Source of the DNA: Parasponia andersonii
Lineage: Eukaryota; Streptophyta; Magnoliopsida; Rosales; Cannabaceae
Direction: 5' to 3'
DNA: 64,000 bases
Assembly (NCBI GenBank): GCA_002914805.1
Contig: JXTB01000174.1
Span: forward strand, 586,966-650,965
Shown: piece after piece, positions 52,010-63,880 of the stretch
Position numbering within the stretch: the stretch's first letter is position 1
How the letters are laid out: each line of letters opens with the position of its first letter
Notes under the pieces: generated by a model
What the model was told of the DNA's origin: nothing
Databases searched by the model: none
The model's input: the letters and a program-made list of their open reading frames with translations, nothing else
Program-made: the position numbers and the translations under genes

Positions 52010-52770
52010 CACTGATTAAATGCAGAAACAAAATTATTGGTTCCTACTACAACTAATGAGAAACTGATTATTGAGATTATTATAAATAGGATCACTCACG
52101 TCTTCGTCTTCGTTTTCCTTGTACTTAGACTTATTGCTTTTATATTCATAATCATAATGAAATTGAATTCATTTCATAAATATCAAAGTTGCAATGCTGC
52201 ATTTTATATTCACTGTGGGTTTCACGAAGCACAATCACACCGACGTCCATAATGAGGTATGAGCAATCTAGAGTTTGTTGTGTCTTTTCGGAACTTCTGT
52301 CGTTAATTGATAGTATTATATATAGGAACTTCTGTCGTTAATTGATAGTATTATATATAGGTTGCCAATCCAATAGGTATTTTTTTTCTTTACCTATAGG
52401 TAGGTATTTTTTTTTTAGCCGTTGGATTACCATCTAATAATAATCCAATGACTATAATGAAGTACATGAAAAAACGTGCATCATTAATGTTCTTTCTCTC
52501 TCTTACTATTTACAATAAAAAAATGTACATACTAAATTTTCATTCGCCAAATTNATTGCATGCATTTTTTAGGATTAGATCTGATATTTTTTTTAGCAAT
52601 ATTGTAGTTCTGGAATTGAATTTTGATACAAATCTCCATAATCTCGTGATACAACTTCAAGAATCAAGAACAATATATATAATTGAATTTTTCTAGTGCA
52701 AAAACATTACTATTCCGAGAAAAATTCTCTTTTCAATAGGCGATAATAGGTCAAAAATGTTCCAAAACAA
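52010..52770. repeat. Copy A of a diverged duplicated segment
   Basis: Homologous to 61515-62285. Shared phrases include TATAAATAGGATCA, TCAAAGTTGCAA, CGAAGCACAATC (GAAGCACAATCGCACAC in the other copy), AACTTCAAGAATCAAGA and AATGTTCCA. Both carry a TATAAATA word about 30 bases before the CT-rich stretch, so a promoter-bearing unit or LTR-like origin is possible. This copy has gained a 35-base tandem duplication (52291-52325, 52326-52360) and a MITE, and lacks the SINE of copy B. Confidence 0.75.
52359..52554 (+). mobile_element. MITE-like copy inside duplicated segment A
   Basis: Starts AGGTTGCCAATCCAATAGG after TATATA. It contains the T-tracts around CTATAGGTAGG, the decayed palindrome region (GGATTACCATCTAATAATAATCC), and the GTGCATCATTAATG segment. 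It lacks the right terminal part, where a single unknown base stands at 52554. The corresponding site in copy B (near 62000) has only a TA-rich stretch. Confidence 0.78.
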
Positions 52771-53105
52771 TATGAACTTTTCTCAACGAACTCAGTCCGT
52801 CGGCCAAAAGGACATTTACTAACGAGTTATCCTAAAAACCGTCGGCAAATGAATACCTAAAAAATCAACTTTTGGACTTTTGTGCCTACCAGCAACCCAT
52901 CAGTATCCAATTTTATGGGCGCCATTTTACTTTTCAACCCCAAAATAAAGTCATTTTATTGAAATGCATTTAGTTCCTGTCCGTGAAGTCTTTTTTTTTT
53001 TTTTTTTATTAGAAAGTTAAAATACTGTAATTTTTTAAATAGTTTTTTTTTTTTAAATACATTTCCCGAGGCAGTTAGGGCCCATCGGTAAAGGTCTTGT
53101 TATAT
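52771..53105. repeat. CACTA-like subterminal sequence, uncertain
   Basis: Contains CCGTCGGCCAAAAGGACATT, ACCGTCGGCAAATGAATA and CCCATCGGTAAAGG. Repeated TCGGYAAA words of this kind are typical of the subterminal parts of CACTA transposons. No terminal CACTA repeat was found here and there is no coding sequence. Long T-tracts at 52990-53055. Confidence 0.35.
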
Positions 53106-53340
53106 AACCTAAAACCTAAACATCTCTTCAATCTTTCTCAATCTATCTGTGCCATTGTTCCTTCTCTCTCTCTCATCCGTCTCATATCTCTCTCTCTCTC
53201 CACCTGCTTCTTCCGATTGTAAAAAGAGAAAAGAAAAAAAAAAAAGAAGCAAAAGAAGAAAACCTCCCAAAAAATCCAGAACTGAGACAAAAAAAAAAAA
53301 AAACACCTCCGATTCTTTTATTCTCAAAAATCTTGGAGGT
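53106..53340 (+). promoter_or_regulatory. Possible non-coding first exon or promoter region upstream of the CHCH gene
   Basis: TATATAA (53100-53106) precedes a CT-rich stretch (CTTCTCTCTCTCTCATCCGT and CTCTCTCTCTCCACCTGC) and a purine-rich run ending in TTGGAGGTAATAG. This looks like a transcript start with a leader exon and a GT donor near 53338, but a link to the CHCH coding exon at 54483 is unproven. Confidence 0.4.
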
Positions 53341-53821
53341 AATAGAATATATTTATTTGTTTTTTTTCTTTTATAATTTTTTCGGGTTGATGAAGTTTTT
53401 CAGGCGAAATTCTGTTAGGTGAAGATTTTTTTTTTTTGTGGATTTGGTGAGGTAAGTTCAATCACTTGATTTGTGGATTTGGTTGGATTTGCTTCTTTGC
53501 TTTTAGATGTGGTGAGGTGAAAATCTATTTTTCTTTACTGGGTTTGCTCTGATTTGATTTCCCCTTTGACCATTTGTTTTTGTGTTGTTGGAGAGAGCCT
53601 CAAATTTCGATTTTGGGTATATGTTATATCCGATTTTGGGTATATGTTAGATTCGATTTTGGGTATATTTTTCTTTGTTAGATCTCTATATGTCCATAAT
53701 AGTTATGGGTATATGTTAGTTTGTCAATGAGCTTGCTTTCTCTTTTCAACTAAGAACTTTCAGGCATTCCGTTCGAATTTTTGTCCATTTTGATGCTTTA
53801 TGTTGCTGGATCTCTGTATAT

Positions 53822-54250
53822 CACTACAAAAAAATCAATTTTTTTCGATAGACTAAGGTTAGCTCGTGGAAAGTGTAATGATATTTACTGACGATTTAAT
53901 CGAATGCCAACGGCTAATAATGGATCAAAAAATTAAGTTTTGGGTCCTTTATACACGACCGATTATTGGTCGGTATATATTCAATATATTGACGTGTTAT
54001 TAATTTTCGTTGATAAAAAATATGCGGAAACAAATTTGAATTTTTTTTTACGAATATTAATTTTTGGGCACCAGGATTTTTTTTATCTCAAAAAAAATTA
54101 TTTTATAAAAATATATTTATCGATGGATTTGTGTTGTCTGTCTAAAAATTTTCTTTTAAAATTAAAATACGATCGTTTCTATATAATCATATTTTTTAAA
54201 AATATTCACTGATGGAAAATATTAGCCCGTCAATAAATATTTTCTTATTA
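53822..54250. mobile_element. CACTA-like DNA transposon remnant
   Basis: Begins CACTACAAAAAAATC, the classic CACTA terminus. It is followed by subterminal words such as TTTACTGACGATTT, ATTGGTCGGTATA and TTCACTGATGGAAAATATTA. The right terminal inverted copy was not found, and no transposase is present, so it is truncated and non-autonomous. It lies 230 bases before the CHCH start codon, in its promoter or leader intron. Confidence 0.5.
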
Positions 54251-54482
54251 ATCCGTAAATCATACTTCTCTCACTTCATTCTCAGCCGCTCCCTGTCTCT
54301 TTTAAAATTCATTAAAAAAAATCGAGTCTTTATTATAGATAATCATCATTCATCTTGCTATAAAATGCACAAATTTCAGGACTTTGAGGAACTCAACGTA
54401 ATCCCTTTCTCTTTGGCATTGTCTAGACTCTTCCAAGTAGGGTTTCCACCATCGTCTCAAATCTCTTCAGCTGTCATCAAAA

Positions 54483-56949
54483 ATGCCTCGTCGAAGCTCA
54501 GGTTCTTATATTTTCATATTTCATAGCTTTTTCCTTATTCGTAGTTCTCAATATATTATTTCAGTATTATAATAACTTTTTATTATGAATCCTGTCCTTG
54601 AGCTTTTAGGATTTGTTTTTGTGTGAACTTTTGGAAATGGAAAAATATGTAAGATAAAATTAATTTTCTTATGTCCGAAGGCATGGTTGTCATGATTTAA
54701 CTTTGGGATTTCTTGTTATTATATTTTTATTTATTGAGTTCATCAAATTGAAATCTTTCTTCACTGCATGTTTGATTGAGGGGTTTTGTTTATTCATTTC
54801 ATTTTTTTAATCTTTTATTCATTTTGGGTTCAAGTTGGTAGTCTTTCTTTACTGCAATTTAGATTGAGGGGTTTTACTTGTTTAATTTGTTGTATTTTGA
54901 TTTGATGATTTTTGGGCTATTTTTCTCTCATTTGTATATGAGATTTTTTTCCAAAAAAAATGTTTTCAAAGATTGTTTGGGCTATTTTAGTGTGTAGTGA
55001 ATCGTAAATTAAGGCACCTTTAATAAGTATTTGTAATAGTCTATGGAATTGTGACGTGTAGCTTATTTTTGCTTGTTGTGGGTATTGCCATAAGATTTCT
55101 GTGTTAGCTTTGTTCTCTGCTATGCCTTTGAAATTTCCTTTTCGAAATGTCTTATAAATATTTGTTGTAGTCTTGCTTTTATGATTCATGGAAGAATGTT
55201 TAACTTTTGCCAGTTTTGTGGAAGTTAGTATATAAAATTTTGAATCTCATTAGACACTTGTACAAATTAGAATACTTCTCTTTAAGCTTAAGCTGACTTA
55301 ATATTATAAATGAATAGATTTTTCGTACTATTTCATGAATTCAAACTAATATATGACGTAGATAGGGAGAACCTTCATTAAAACTTGTCTTAAAACATGA
55401 TTACAGCTTGAAAAACCCAAAAATTGTGGTGATCTAAATAGAATGCAGGACTACTTAAACCTTCATTGTAAAAGAATTTGTGGAACTTGGTTTGCATTGT
55501 TAATAGTGATACCGGATTGAATATACATCTGTGTTGTTCTCTCTATTTCGTGTTTGCAACAAACGATATTCTACATTAAACTGTGGTGTTTACGAAATAT
55601 CTTGGACTTGATGTTGCTTTAAATTTTTGTTCTCAGGAAGACCTGCCCCTCGTCCAGCTCCACGAGCTGCACCTGCACGCAACCCTCCTCAACCAGGTAC
55701 TGATATTTTTCATCACGTATGTCATGGTCATGGATTAGCTAGTGTGTGTATTTGTTTTTAATGAAAAAATAAAAAATTATTACTCCATTCTTGCAAAAGA
55801 GGCTTGATTTTTTCGTTGGCACGTTGAATGAACAACACATGGTATGTTTATAATTTTTTGTTTGAATTGATGCAGTTCACCATGCTCCCCCACCAGCTCC
55901 TGCACAACAACGTGGTGGTGGATCTTTGCTAGGAGGGATTGGCTCCACCATTGCCCAGGGTATGGGAAATGAAATATATACCATTTGTTTTTTTAGGACA
56001 TGAGTTGCTGGTAGTTGTTTACTTGCCGCATCTTGATGCATTCACTCTGGAGAGGAGTTGCATCTTATTTATCTCTTTATTGTTGCAGGGATGGCCTTTG
56101 GCACTAGAAGTGCTGTGGCTCACAGGGCTGTAGATGCTGTTCTTGGTCCTAGAACCATCCAGCATGAAACTGTAGTGTCTGAGACTGCTGCAACCCCAGC
56201 AACCACTGCAAGCAGTATGGGTGGCGCAGATGCATGCAACATCCACTCCAAGGCATTTCAAGATGTACGTAAAATTTTGTTGCTTGATGGTTTGTTTTGA
56301 AATGATGTAATTGCATGGTAGAATATTTTAATTTGCTGATTTAACTCTATTTTGTGTGTGGGTGTTACTCACCTTGGGGGGAGGGGGGAGGGAAACGTGT
56401 GGTTGCAAGATACTATACTTTGAGTTAGGAAAACTTGTACCTTCTGTATCTTGTGACCTAATGAATACATGCTACTGGGTATTTCAACTTAAGTAGGGAA
56501 ATATGTAACTTCTGGATCTTTGCATGGTGAATATTTTGAAAATTAGCTTTTCCTGATATTGTTTTTTTGAACCATTCTTTTGCTATTACAAGTACTGTAC
56601 TAGTCTGGTATCGGAATATATGTTTAGACAATGCATTGTATCATTGAGTTCCTTGAGTGTAAGAATTGTTAGTATTTAATTTACAGTTTGGCGTTTGTGT
56701 TATTTGTTTCGATCATAGTTATGTCTAAAAAAGAACTCTCTTCTCAACTCGTCTCTCCTGTCTGAAATTTATATGTTCATGTAGAGGTTAGCATTTTGAT
56801 TGAAGGTGGCTCTTGCCCGTGATAGTCATTAACTTCTGGTTTTCTTACAGTGTATCAGTAGCTATGGGAGTGACATCAGCAAGTGTCAGTTCTACATGGA
56901 TATGCTGGCTGAGTGCAGGAAGAATTCTGGTAGCGTGTTGAATGCCTAA
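54483..56949 (+). CDS. Twin CX9C CHCH-domain protein, CHCHD2/CHCHD10 (MIX17) type
   Basis: Small mitochondrial intermembrane-space protein. Exons: 54483-54501, 55637-55696, 55876-55959, 56089-56264, 56851-56949; 145 aa, all GT-AG, with phases that agree at each junction. The Arg/Pro/Ala-rich N terminus (MPRRSSGRPAPRPAPRAAPA) is a basic mitochondrial targeting segment. The middle is a Gly/Ala-rich hydrophobic stretch (GGGSLLGGIGSTIAQGMAFG). The C-terminal CHCH domain has two CX9C motifs, Cys104/Cys114 and Cys125/Cys135, which normally form two disulfides through MIA40-dependent oxidation. Length and order match plant homologues such as At5g64400 and At5g09570. Roles in respiratory-chain upkeep are known for animal and yeast relatives; the plant role is inferred. 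AATAAA at 57069 is a likely polyadenylation signal. Exon 1 is only 19 coding bases. Confidence 0.93.
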
Positions 56950-59860
56950 ATCCGTCTTCCCGTGTGATGGCGAAGCGAAGGTCTTCTTTCTTGTAGTTTA
57001 AAACATTAATACTTCTGTCGTGAACTCGTGTTTAGTTTTCAAGTGCGCCATTAATGTTACCATGGTACAATAAACAAGTACAAGAGATTCTCACTATCTT
57101 GAACGACGAAGACAACGCAAATAAACACCTTAGTTACGTAGCAAACACCTTAGTTACGTAGCAAAGGAGTTCGAGCCAAGCATATATCAATGATATAATT
57201 GTCTGGAACTGGAACAAAATTTAACTTTACTCGTTCTCATTGCAATAGCATCGTTTTAGTCTTTTAGACCATAGTATCCTATTAAGCAATCCATCAACCA
57301 TGGAGTACAAAGCTTCTTCCTGATCCTTTCTTTGATAATTACATATATACACTTTCGAACATTAAGGGTTGCATTTGGATATGATCCGATCGACGATGTT
57401 TATAAAGTCGTTAGGGTTTATGAACAATTATTTTTTTGGTACTCCTAGGGCTCATGCTTTCGCTTTGGGCAGTGATTGTTGGAGAGAAATCAAGATGCAT
57501 GATGAAAATAACTAGTGATCACTATGACTATAAGTATTATTATTTTATGCCACAAACAATGGAAATTACGATCAGTTGATGTGCATGACGAGGAATTTCT
57601 TATCGCATCATTGCCTGATTACTTATTTCAAAGTGCGAGATAAGGCCTTACGTGATGGAATGGATCTGCTGCTTTGTTTTGCTATGCAGGTACGGAGCCC
57701 ATTGAAGTGTGGGTCTGTGACAATGGAATGTTACAATTCTCATTGTTGGACCAAACAACTATCAATAAGTACTCGTCCGCTAGAAGGGATTTATTATAAT
57801 TAACTATATCTCAATGATGAGCCCCTTATACGAAAAAGTAGTGATAATAAAGAGGCACCAGCTGGCCTCATTTCTTATAATATACTTGCAAAGAAGGCTA
57901 TTAAGAGTACTTCACATCTCCCATATAGGATATGTGTCATTCTTCGATGCTTTTAGTTATGTGAATATTCCGTTGACTTTGACAACAAAGCTAACCAACT
58001 TACCTCACAACACCTCATTGTTGCATATGATCTTGATGCTATGTTCTTATGCTTGAGTTCAAATAATTATGTGAACATAGTACAATGATGTCTATTCAGA
58101 CTGTTCTTTTATATTCAGAAAAGAGATAGTAAAGATTATTTACTTGCAAGTACTGATCTTGAGTATTATTTACCAAGTCCGGTATTTATCCAAAGTTTTC
58201 CAATTGATATTGGCTCTATTTCTTCTTATTATTGTTGTAGTATTTTCATTATAGATATAATGATGATGGACATGATCACTCCCATCTTTGTCTTTCCTTG
58301 TATAATTATTGGACTTAATCCTTTTATATTCAGTTCGCCAACTTAAAAGGCTTCAACATTGAATCGAGTTTATCGGTCAAAGTTTCCACGCTGGACTTCC
58401 TTGTAGGCGGGACGGACCTACCTTGGGAACTAAATCAGCAATTGAGGACTAAATCAGCAGCTAATTACGGCCAATTATTTATCACCAAAATGGTGCTTGA
58501 AAATGAGAAGTCAAAGAATGACTTCGCTGAATTTCTAAAGTACAAAACCTAGGTCACAATGGCTTGACGCTTTGTTTCGTTGAGGGAAGTGCAGGTGAAT
58601 GAGAGAGATTTTTTTTAAAAAAAAAATATATATATATTTCAAGCCTTTTATTTTCCTCTTTTAAAATTATGGGCATGACTATTGTAGGGCTTCCATGCGG
58701 CCTGAACTCTTTTACTATTTGATCTAAAATAATGGGTATGATGGGTGATTAAAGTGTTAGGCTTATTAATACAAACACCCCTTATCACATAAGAAAAACT
58801 CATCTCTCTTCGGTTGTTCTGCACCTTCTGGATCAGATTTGTTATCAGTTATCTTCTTCTTAAAACACTCTCTTTTAATATGAAGCTAAGCTATTTATTA
58901 TTTTGGGTATCTTTTAAGTCATTGATTTTCTTAAGTCATTAGAATCAATAAATTATAATATCCAGTTAATATTATTTAGCATAGCTTAATAACTTGAAAA
59001 CCCATCTTGATCTTTGAAAAAAAAAATAAATAAATTGAAACTCATATAAGCCTTCTTCGTCTGGGCTGGGTACCGAGATTCAACTAAAAATAAAAGCCAT
59101 ACGTATGCCTTTGTTCTTGGGTTTGTTTACCTATTCGGATTCTTAAAGCTATGGTAAAAAATAAGAATAGTAGAACTGTTCTGGAACCTTCCATGTCGGC
59201 AAACCACTCGGACAATTGCTTCAGATTGAGAAGAGGGGTTAAAGGTCAAATAAATGAAATGGGCGTCGAGTTTGGGGAAGAAAGGAGAGAAAATGAAAGA
59301 AGGGATTGAAGTGAAAAAACTCAAATAGATTTTAAGTTGACCAAGTGAAACTACAAAATTAAATCTGCAAATTTGTGAACATTGAACAAAAGTTATCTAG
59401 GTTGTGACAATACATTGGAATGAGATTGAAATGTAATGAAAATGAGCAAATAAGTAGAAATATGAAGCATTGATGAGAAAATTCTTTCCAACTTAAGTTT
59501 TTCTATTATTTATTGATTGAGCCAGAGGACGTATTTGACGTAGCCGGTGCTGTTGTTGATGACAAACTTGGGGAATTTTATGGCTTTGAGTTCGAGGGAG
59601 GTGACGAGGCCGATGGTTTTGACACGAGAAAGGAGGGTTCCATGGCGCAAGAGAGAGAAGGAGATTGGTTTAGAGGAGAATTGGGTGAGAGATAGGATCG
59701 AGTGTGACAAAGTCTATTAAAACCAATTACTTTTAACCATCCGATCTTAATCCAATGCTCTAAACTAGGTGCCTTACATAGGGTCAAAATTAGAGGCCCC
59801 TATTATAGACTTGCCTTAAAATTATATGCAAAATTAAAATAAAAAAATAATACCAAATGA
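56950..59860. other. Gene-free region of about 2.9 kb
   Basis: 3' flank of the CHCH gene, then AT-rich DNA. A perfect 20-base tandem duplication (AAACACCTTAGTTACGTAGC) lies at 57123-57142 and 57143-57162. At 59510-59700 a minus-strand open stretch (MSHSILSLTQFSSKPISFSL...) resembles a leader-type N terminus, but it stops after about 66 residues with no recognisable domain; it is at most a gene relic. Confidence 0.4.
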
Positions 59861-59864
59861 GTGC

Positions 59865-60045
59865 GATTTTTTTTTTATAAAGTGGAGTTTAACTAATGAT
59901 TATTATTTACTACAAATTTAAAAGAAAATTATACACACACATTTTACCAAAATTTGAACCTTTGACCCCTCTTTTCCCTTCAAAAAAATTCACACACACA
60001 TCCCTCAAACTTTGAACCAACTAAATTAATTCTAGTTGGCAAAAT
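59865..60045 (-). mobile_element. tRNA-derived SINE, decayed
   Basis: On the minus strand a head with a box-B-like GGTCAAAGGTTCAAATTTTG is followed by a body ending AATAATCATTAGTTAAACTC and an A-rich tail (the T-run at 59870-59878 on the plus strand). The body and tail match the SINE at 61629-61828 (GGAGTTTAACTARTGATT on the plus strand). The head limit is approximate and no target-site duplication was identified. Confidence 0.5.
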
Positions 60046-61514
60046 GAGTACTAACTTGTGTTACTCTTTACTAATATTTTAATCATTTAATGAGGGATAA
60101 AATGGTCTTCTTATGTTCAAGTCACTTTATACATATACATTTGTAAAATTTAAAATTCTAAGATATTAATTTACAAATGTCAAAGGCCGGATTATTTTTG
60201 TAGAAAATTAAAATTTCGAAATATTTTTATGTCATTAATTCTTGACTTAAAGTTTTTAAGAGTGATTATATTTGCACCCTATTATATATTAAGACACCCA
60301 TTTTTCGTCCAACTATTTTTTTATTACAATTTCACCTATCTATTTTAATATTATGGAGGAAAACTAGAATGATGGCACCCTATTCCAACCAAAACTAAGA
60401 GGAAGAGAACTAGTCCGCTTGAACATCTTCAATTTTTTTTTTTCAAAAGAAAAACACCTTGTGGCTTACATTCCTGGAACACTTTTTCCCTTTAAGTATT
60501 GTGAGATATGTTTATCTAGTTTCGTTTTTTTTTTTCTTTACTCTTTACTTCTTGGAGAAAAAAAAAACTGCCGCTTGTATGTTCAAAAAAATGTAAAGGA
60601 CAAAAAACAAAATCTCTGTAACACAAAACTCATACGCAATCAACAAACAAAGAACAAAAAGTTTAAAAGAAAAAAATAACAAAACAATTTTTTTGTCTGC
60701 CAATCATAGTTTTTTTTTTCCTGTTGTAAATCTTTAATTCCTCGCTTTTTAATTCGCAAAACTCAAAGGCACGATCTCAGCACTCTTGGGATATTTTTGG
60801 AAAATAGTAGCAGGAGACCAACCGAAATTCAAAAAAAAAAGGCATGTCATGTCGAGTTGTCAAGAAGATCAGACCGGCCTATTAGCATGGTGTCACGACA
60901 CGATACATTAAATTGTGAATTGTAACAGACACAACATGATCATGTGGACCATATCGAGTTAATGAAATAAGCACGATGAGTTAAGCATGACATAATATAT
61001 ATATAAGCACAACACAATACGACTCACAAACACAATATAATACTGCATGGTGTACTAGCACGATAGATACGACATATTAGTACATTAAATATATGTATTA
61101 TTATCATTTTATTTTTTCTTTATACATATCTTTTATTTATTTTTTAATTGTAATTAGCACCTCAAATGGAATTATTAGATAGGCCATTAAATGTTGAGAG
61201 GATGATATATCTAATATAAGAAAACGGATAAAAAAAAAAAAAGAATACAAAAGAGCATACTATACAAGAGGGGAATAAGATTTTGCAAACTCAGATTAAA
61301 ACAAAAACGAGAAAATTGAATTTACGATTAAGACAAAATTGCCTCTCATATCCTTGTTATCAAACAAAATAACTGAAAAATTAATTAAGCCAAAATAAAA
61401 ATTAATGAAAACGGATCATCATTGATATTACCCCGGAAATCTCTATTCTTTTTCTTTCATTTTCCCTAGAAACAAACACCCCATCATTACTTTTGAGAAA
61501 ACAATTTTACAGGC
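60046..61514. other. Gene-free region with a CACGAC-type repeat
   Basis: AT-rich DNA with poly-A/poly-T tracts. At about 60885-61085 words such as GTCACGACACGATACATT, ATAAGCACGATGAGTTAAG and CACAACACAATACGACTCA form a decayed dispersed repeat like that at 51260-51905. No gene was found. Confidence 0.45.
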
Positions 61515-62285
61515 TATATGATTAAATACGGAAGCAATATTCTCAGGTTCTTTGGGAATTTAACTTCTGCTGGCTAGGAACGTGGAGTTTATAAATAGGA
61601 TCATTCTGGCCGTCTTATTTTTCTTGTACATTTTTTTAAAAGAGAAATTGGAGTTTAACTAGTGATTTTCATTTATTATAAATTAAAAAAATATATTTAT
61701 TATTACTTATTTTCCACTTCATTTTATCAGGGATAATAAATTTTTATGCCTATCACGTTGTGACTCGGACCTAAGAACGAGATCTTAAATAATAGATGTT
61801 CTTACTAGTTGAGCCAACTTCATCATTGTTTTCCTTGTATCTTCTAAATTGAAATACAATGAAAGTTGAAGTTCATAATCAAAGTTGCAACTCTGCTTTT
61901 TGTAGTCTTTCTGGGTTTTATGAAGCACAATCGCACACCGGCCATAAAAAGGGTACGAGTGATTTAGATTTTTTTTTTGAGCTAATTCTGTTGTGTGAAC
62001 AATTGATATATAGAATTCTATATATGTATATCCATATTAATTAATCGCATGACATTTGTTAGGGTTAGCATAATATTTTTTCTTTTAGCAATAAGAACTG
62101 AAGTTTGATATAACGGAATTTACTGCCATTAATCGTGATAAAACTTCAAGAATCAAGACCAATATTATTAAAGTTTTATACTTAAAAAACATTAGTATTC
62201 CGAGGAAAATTTTCTTTTCCATATCTATTTTTCACCCTAATTTCCTCAAGGCGACACTAGGTCACGAATGTTCCATAAGAAATTT
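61515..62285. repeat. Copy B of a diverged duplicated segment
   Basis: Homologous to 52010-52770 in the same orientation (ATAAATAGGATCA; TCAAAGTTGCAACTCTGC; GAAGCACAATCGCACAC; AAACTTCAAGAATCAAGA; CACGAATGTTCCA). It is interrupted by a SINE (61629-61828) that copy A lacks, and lacks the MITE and 35-base duplication of copy A. Confidence 0.75.
61629..61828 (-). mobile_element. tRNA-derived SINE with target-site duplication
   Basis: 200-bp insertion flanked by 11-base direct repeats (TTTTTCTTGTA at 61618-61628, TTTTCCTTGTA at 61829-61839; one mismatch). On the minus strand the head reads AAGTTGGCTCAACTAGTAAG (box A-like), then CTTAGGTCCGAGTCAC (box B-like). The body follows, with an A-rich tail (TCTTTTAAAAAAAT) next to the duplication. 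Segment A has a single uninterrupted TTTTCCTTGTA (52113-52123) at the matching place, so the empty site is visible. Confidence 0.8.
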
Positions 62286-62559
62286 ACGGAAATAAATTGC
62301 AATGGAATAACAATAATATTTGTTGACGTTCATAGTTTTTTTTTTTTTCAAGGAAATCAAAAACTAGGCTATATCTTCCGAGATATGCTTTGGAAATTGT
62401 ACGTGGTGTCCATCAATTTAGGTACTTCTGATATTTTATTTTCCCAAAGGACTCACTTTGATAGCAACTTCTTTATTTTGTTATTTGTTTTTCTTTTTTC
62501 TATGTGATATTGTCTTTTTTGTTTTTTTTTTCTTAATAATAACTGCTCAACTTCACATT

Positions 62560-63610
62560 TATGATTTGTGACGTGTTTTTTTAAGACTAATTGGATAATT
62601 GTAAGACTAATAATCATAAACCAGTAAGTAACAATAGTAACTAGATTGGTTACTAATGAACAAAGTAATTAGTAACCAAATTATTTTATAGTAACCAAAA
62701 GTTAGAAACTGGAAACTAGAGGCTAATTGGTAATTATAAGACTGGTAACTAAAAACCAGTAACTAATAACTAATTCAATTAGTAACCAAAAACTACAAAC
62801 CAATTGCAATTAAGTTTATAATGGTAAATAGAAAATGGTAACCATTATCTAATAACTAGTTCCTTATATTTATCGGCACTACTAGTCTAAAAACTAATAA
62901 CTAGTACTCAGAGATTTGTATACAATAACCAAATTAATAACTTGTAATTAGGATAATTAATAACCATATTGAATAGTGGCAACTATAGTGATTACCAATT
63001 GTAACTATCCACTAATCTATTAACTCGAAAGTAGTACACAATCACTATTCTGAAAATTAGTAACACATCACTAGTTTAGAAATTACTTTTTTTTTTCAAG
63101 CTAAATTTCTTATTTGTTAGGTTCTTATGTTGTAATGATGCTAATTTGGTCAAGTATTTAATTATTTATATCCATAAATATGCATAAAGCACGGAAAGAA
63201 AGCTTTTCTTTTGTGTTAGCACTAGTTTGGAAATTAGTAACTAATATTGATTATTGGTAACTAATGACTAGTCTTATTACCAATTTGATTACTAATGTGT
63301 AACTAGTCACCAATCTTAGAACTAATAATTGGGTAACAATCTTGAAATTAGTAATTAAATTAGTTATGAGACTAGATTGATAATTGGTCACTGATCATTA
63401 CTAGTAACCAATAACCAGTAACTAAACGAACTAGTAACCAGTAGTAACAATGGTCAGTGATAACCAGAATGGTAACTTGTCACCAATAACTAGAGAAACT
63501 AGTAACTAGTAACCAAGATATTTTTTAGTAATTATAGTAATTAGTAATTATCAATCTTAACTAATTAAATGGATTACTAGTAACTAGTAACCCAAGTGGC
63601 TACCATCGTT
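62560..63610. repeat. Degenerate heptamer satellite (AGTAACC/AGTAACT type)
   Basis: About 1 kb dominated by 7-base words such as AGTAACC, AATAACC, AGTAACT, ATTAGTA and their complements (GGTTACT), for example AGTAACCAATAACCAGTAAC near 63405. Both orientations are mixed. A stretch of about 140 bases (63075-63215) interrupts it with ordinary AT-rich DNA. It is not the plant telomere repeat (TTTAGGG). No coding content. Confidence 0.75.
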
Positions 63611-63880
63611 TACGAAATAATTATTATTTGTTGATATATTGGATTATCTATAATAATCTATTAATGGTTGTTATCTATCAACTTCTCATTTTCTATAATA
63701 ATAATAATTAAAAATTCAATAAAAATAAAGAAAATCTTATATAAAAAAAAGAATTAAAATATGGTAAAAAGAAAAAGAAATCGGAAGAGCAAGTTTAAAA
63801 GGGTAAAATCAAGAAAAAGAAAAAGGAAAAAAAAACAACTAAAATTTGAAAACGAAAAAGAAAAAGAAAAAATAAGATAA

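Noticed and set aside
53109-53376. Short frames on both strands in the CT/GA-rich stretch near 53.2 kb
   Set aside because: Low-complexity Ser/Lys/Glu translation; better explained as a leader or promoter tract.
59510-59787. Minus-strand Ser/Pro-rich frames resembling a transit peptide
   Set aside because: Two overlapping registers, no domain and no downstream exon that I could recognise; noted only as a possible relic.
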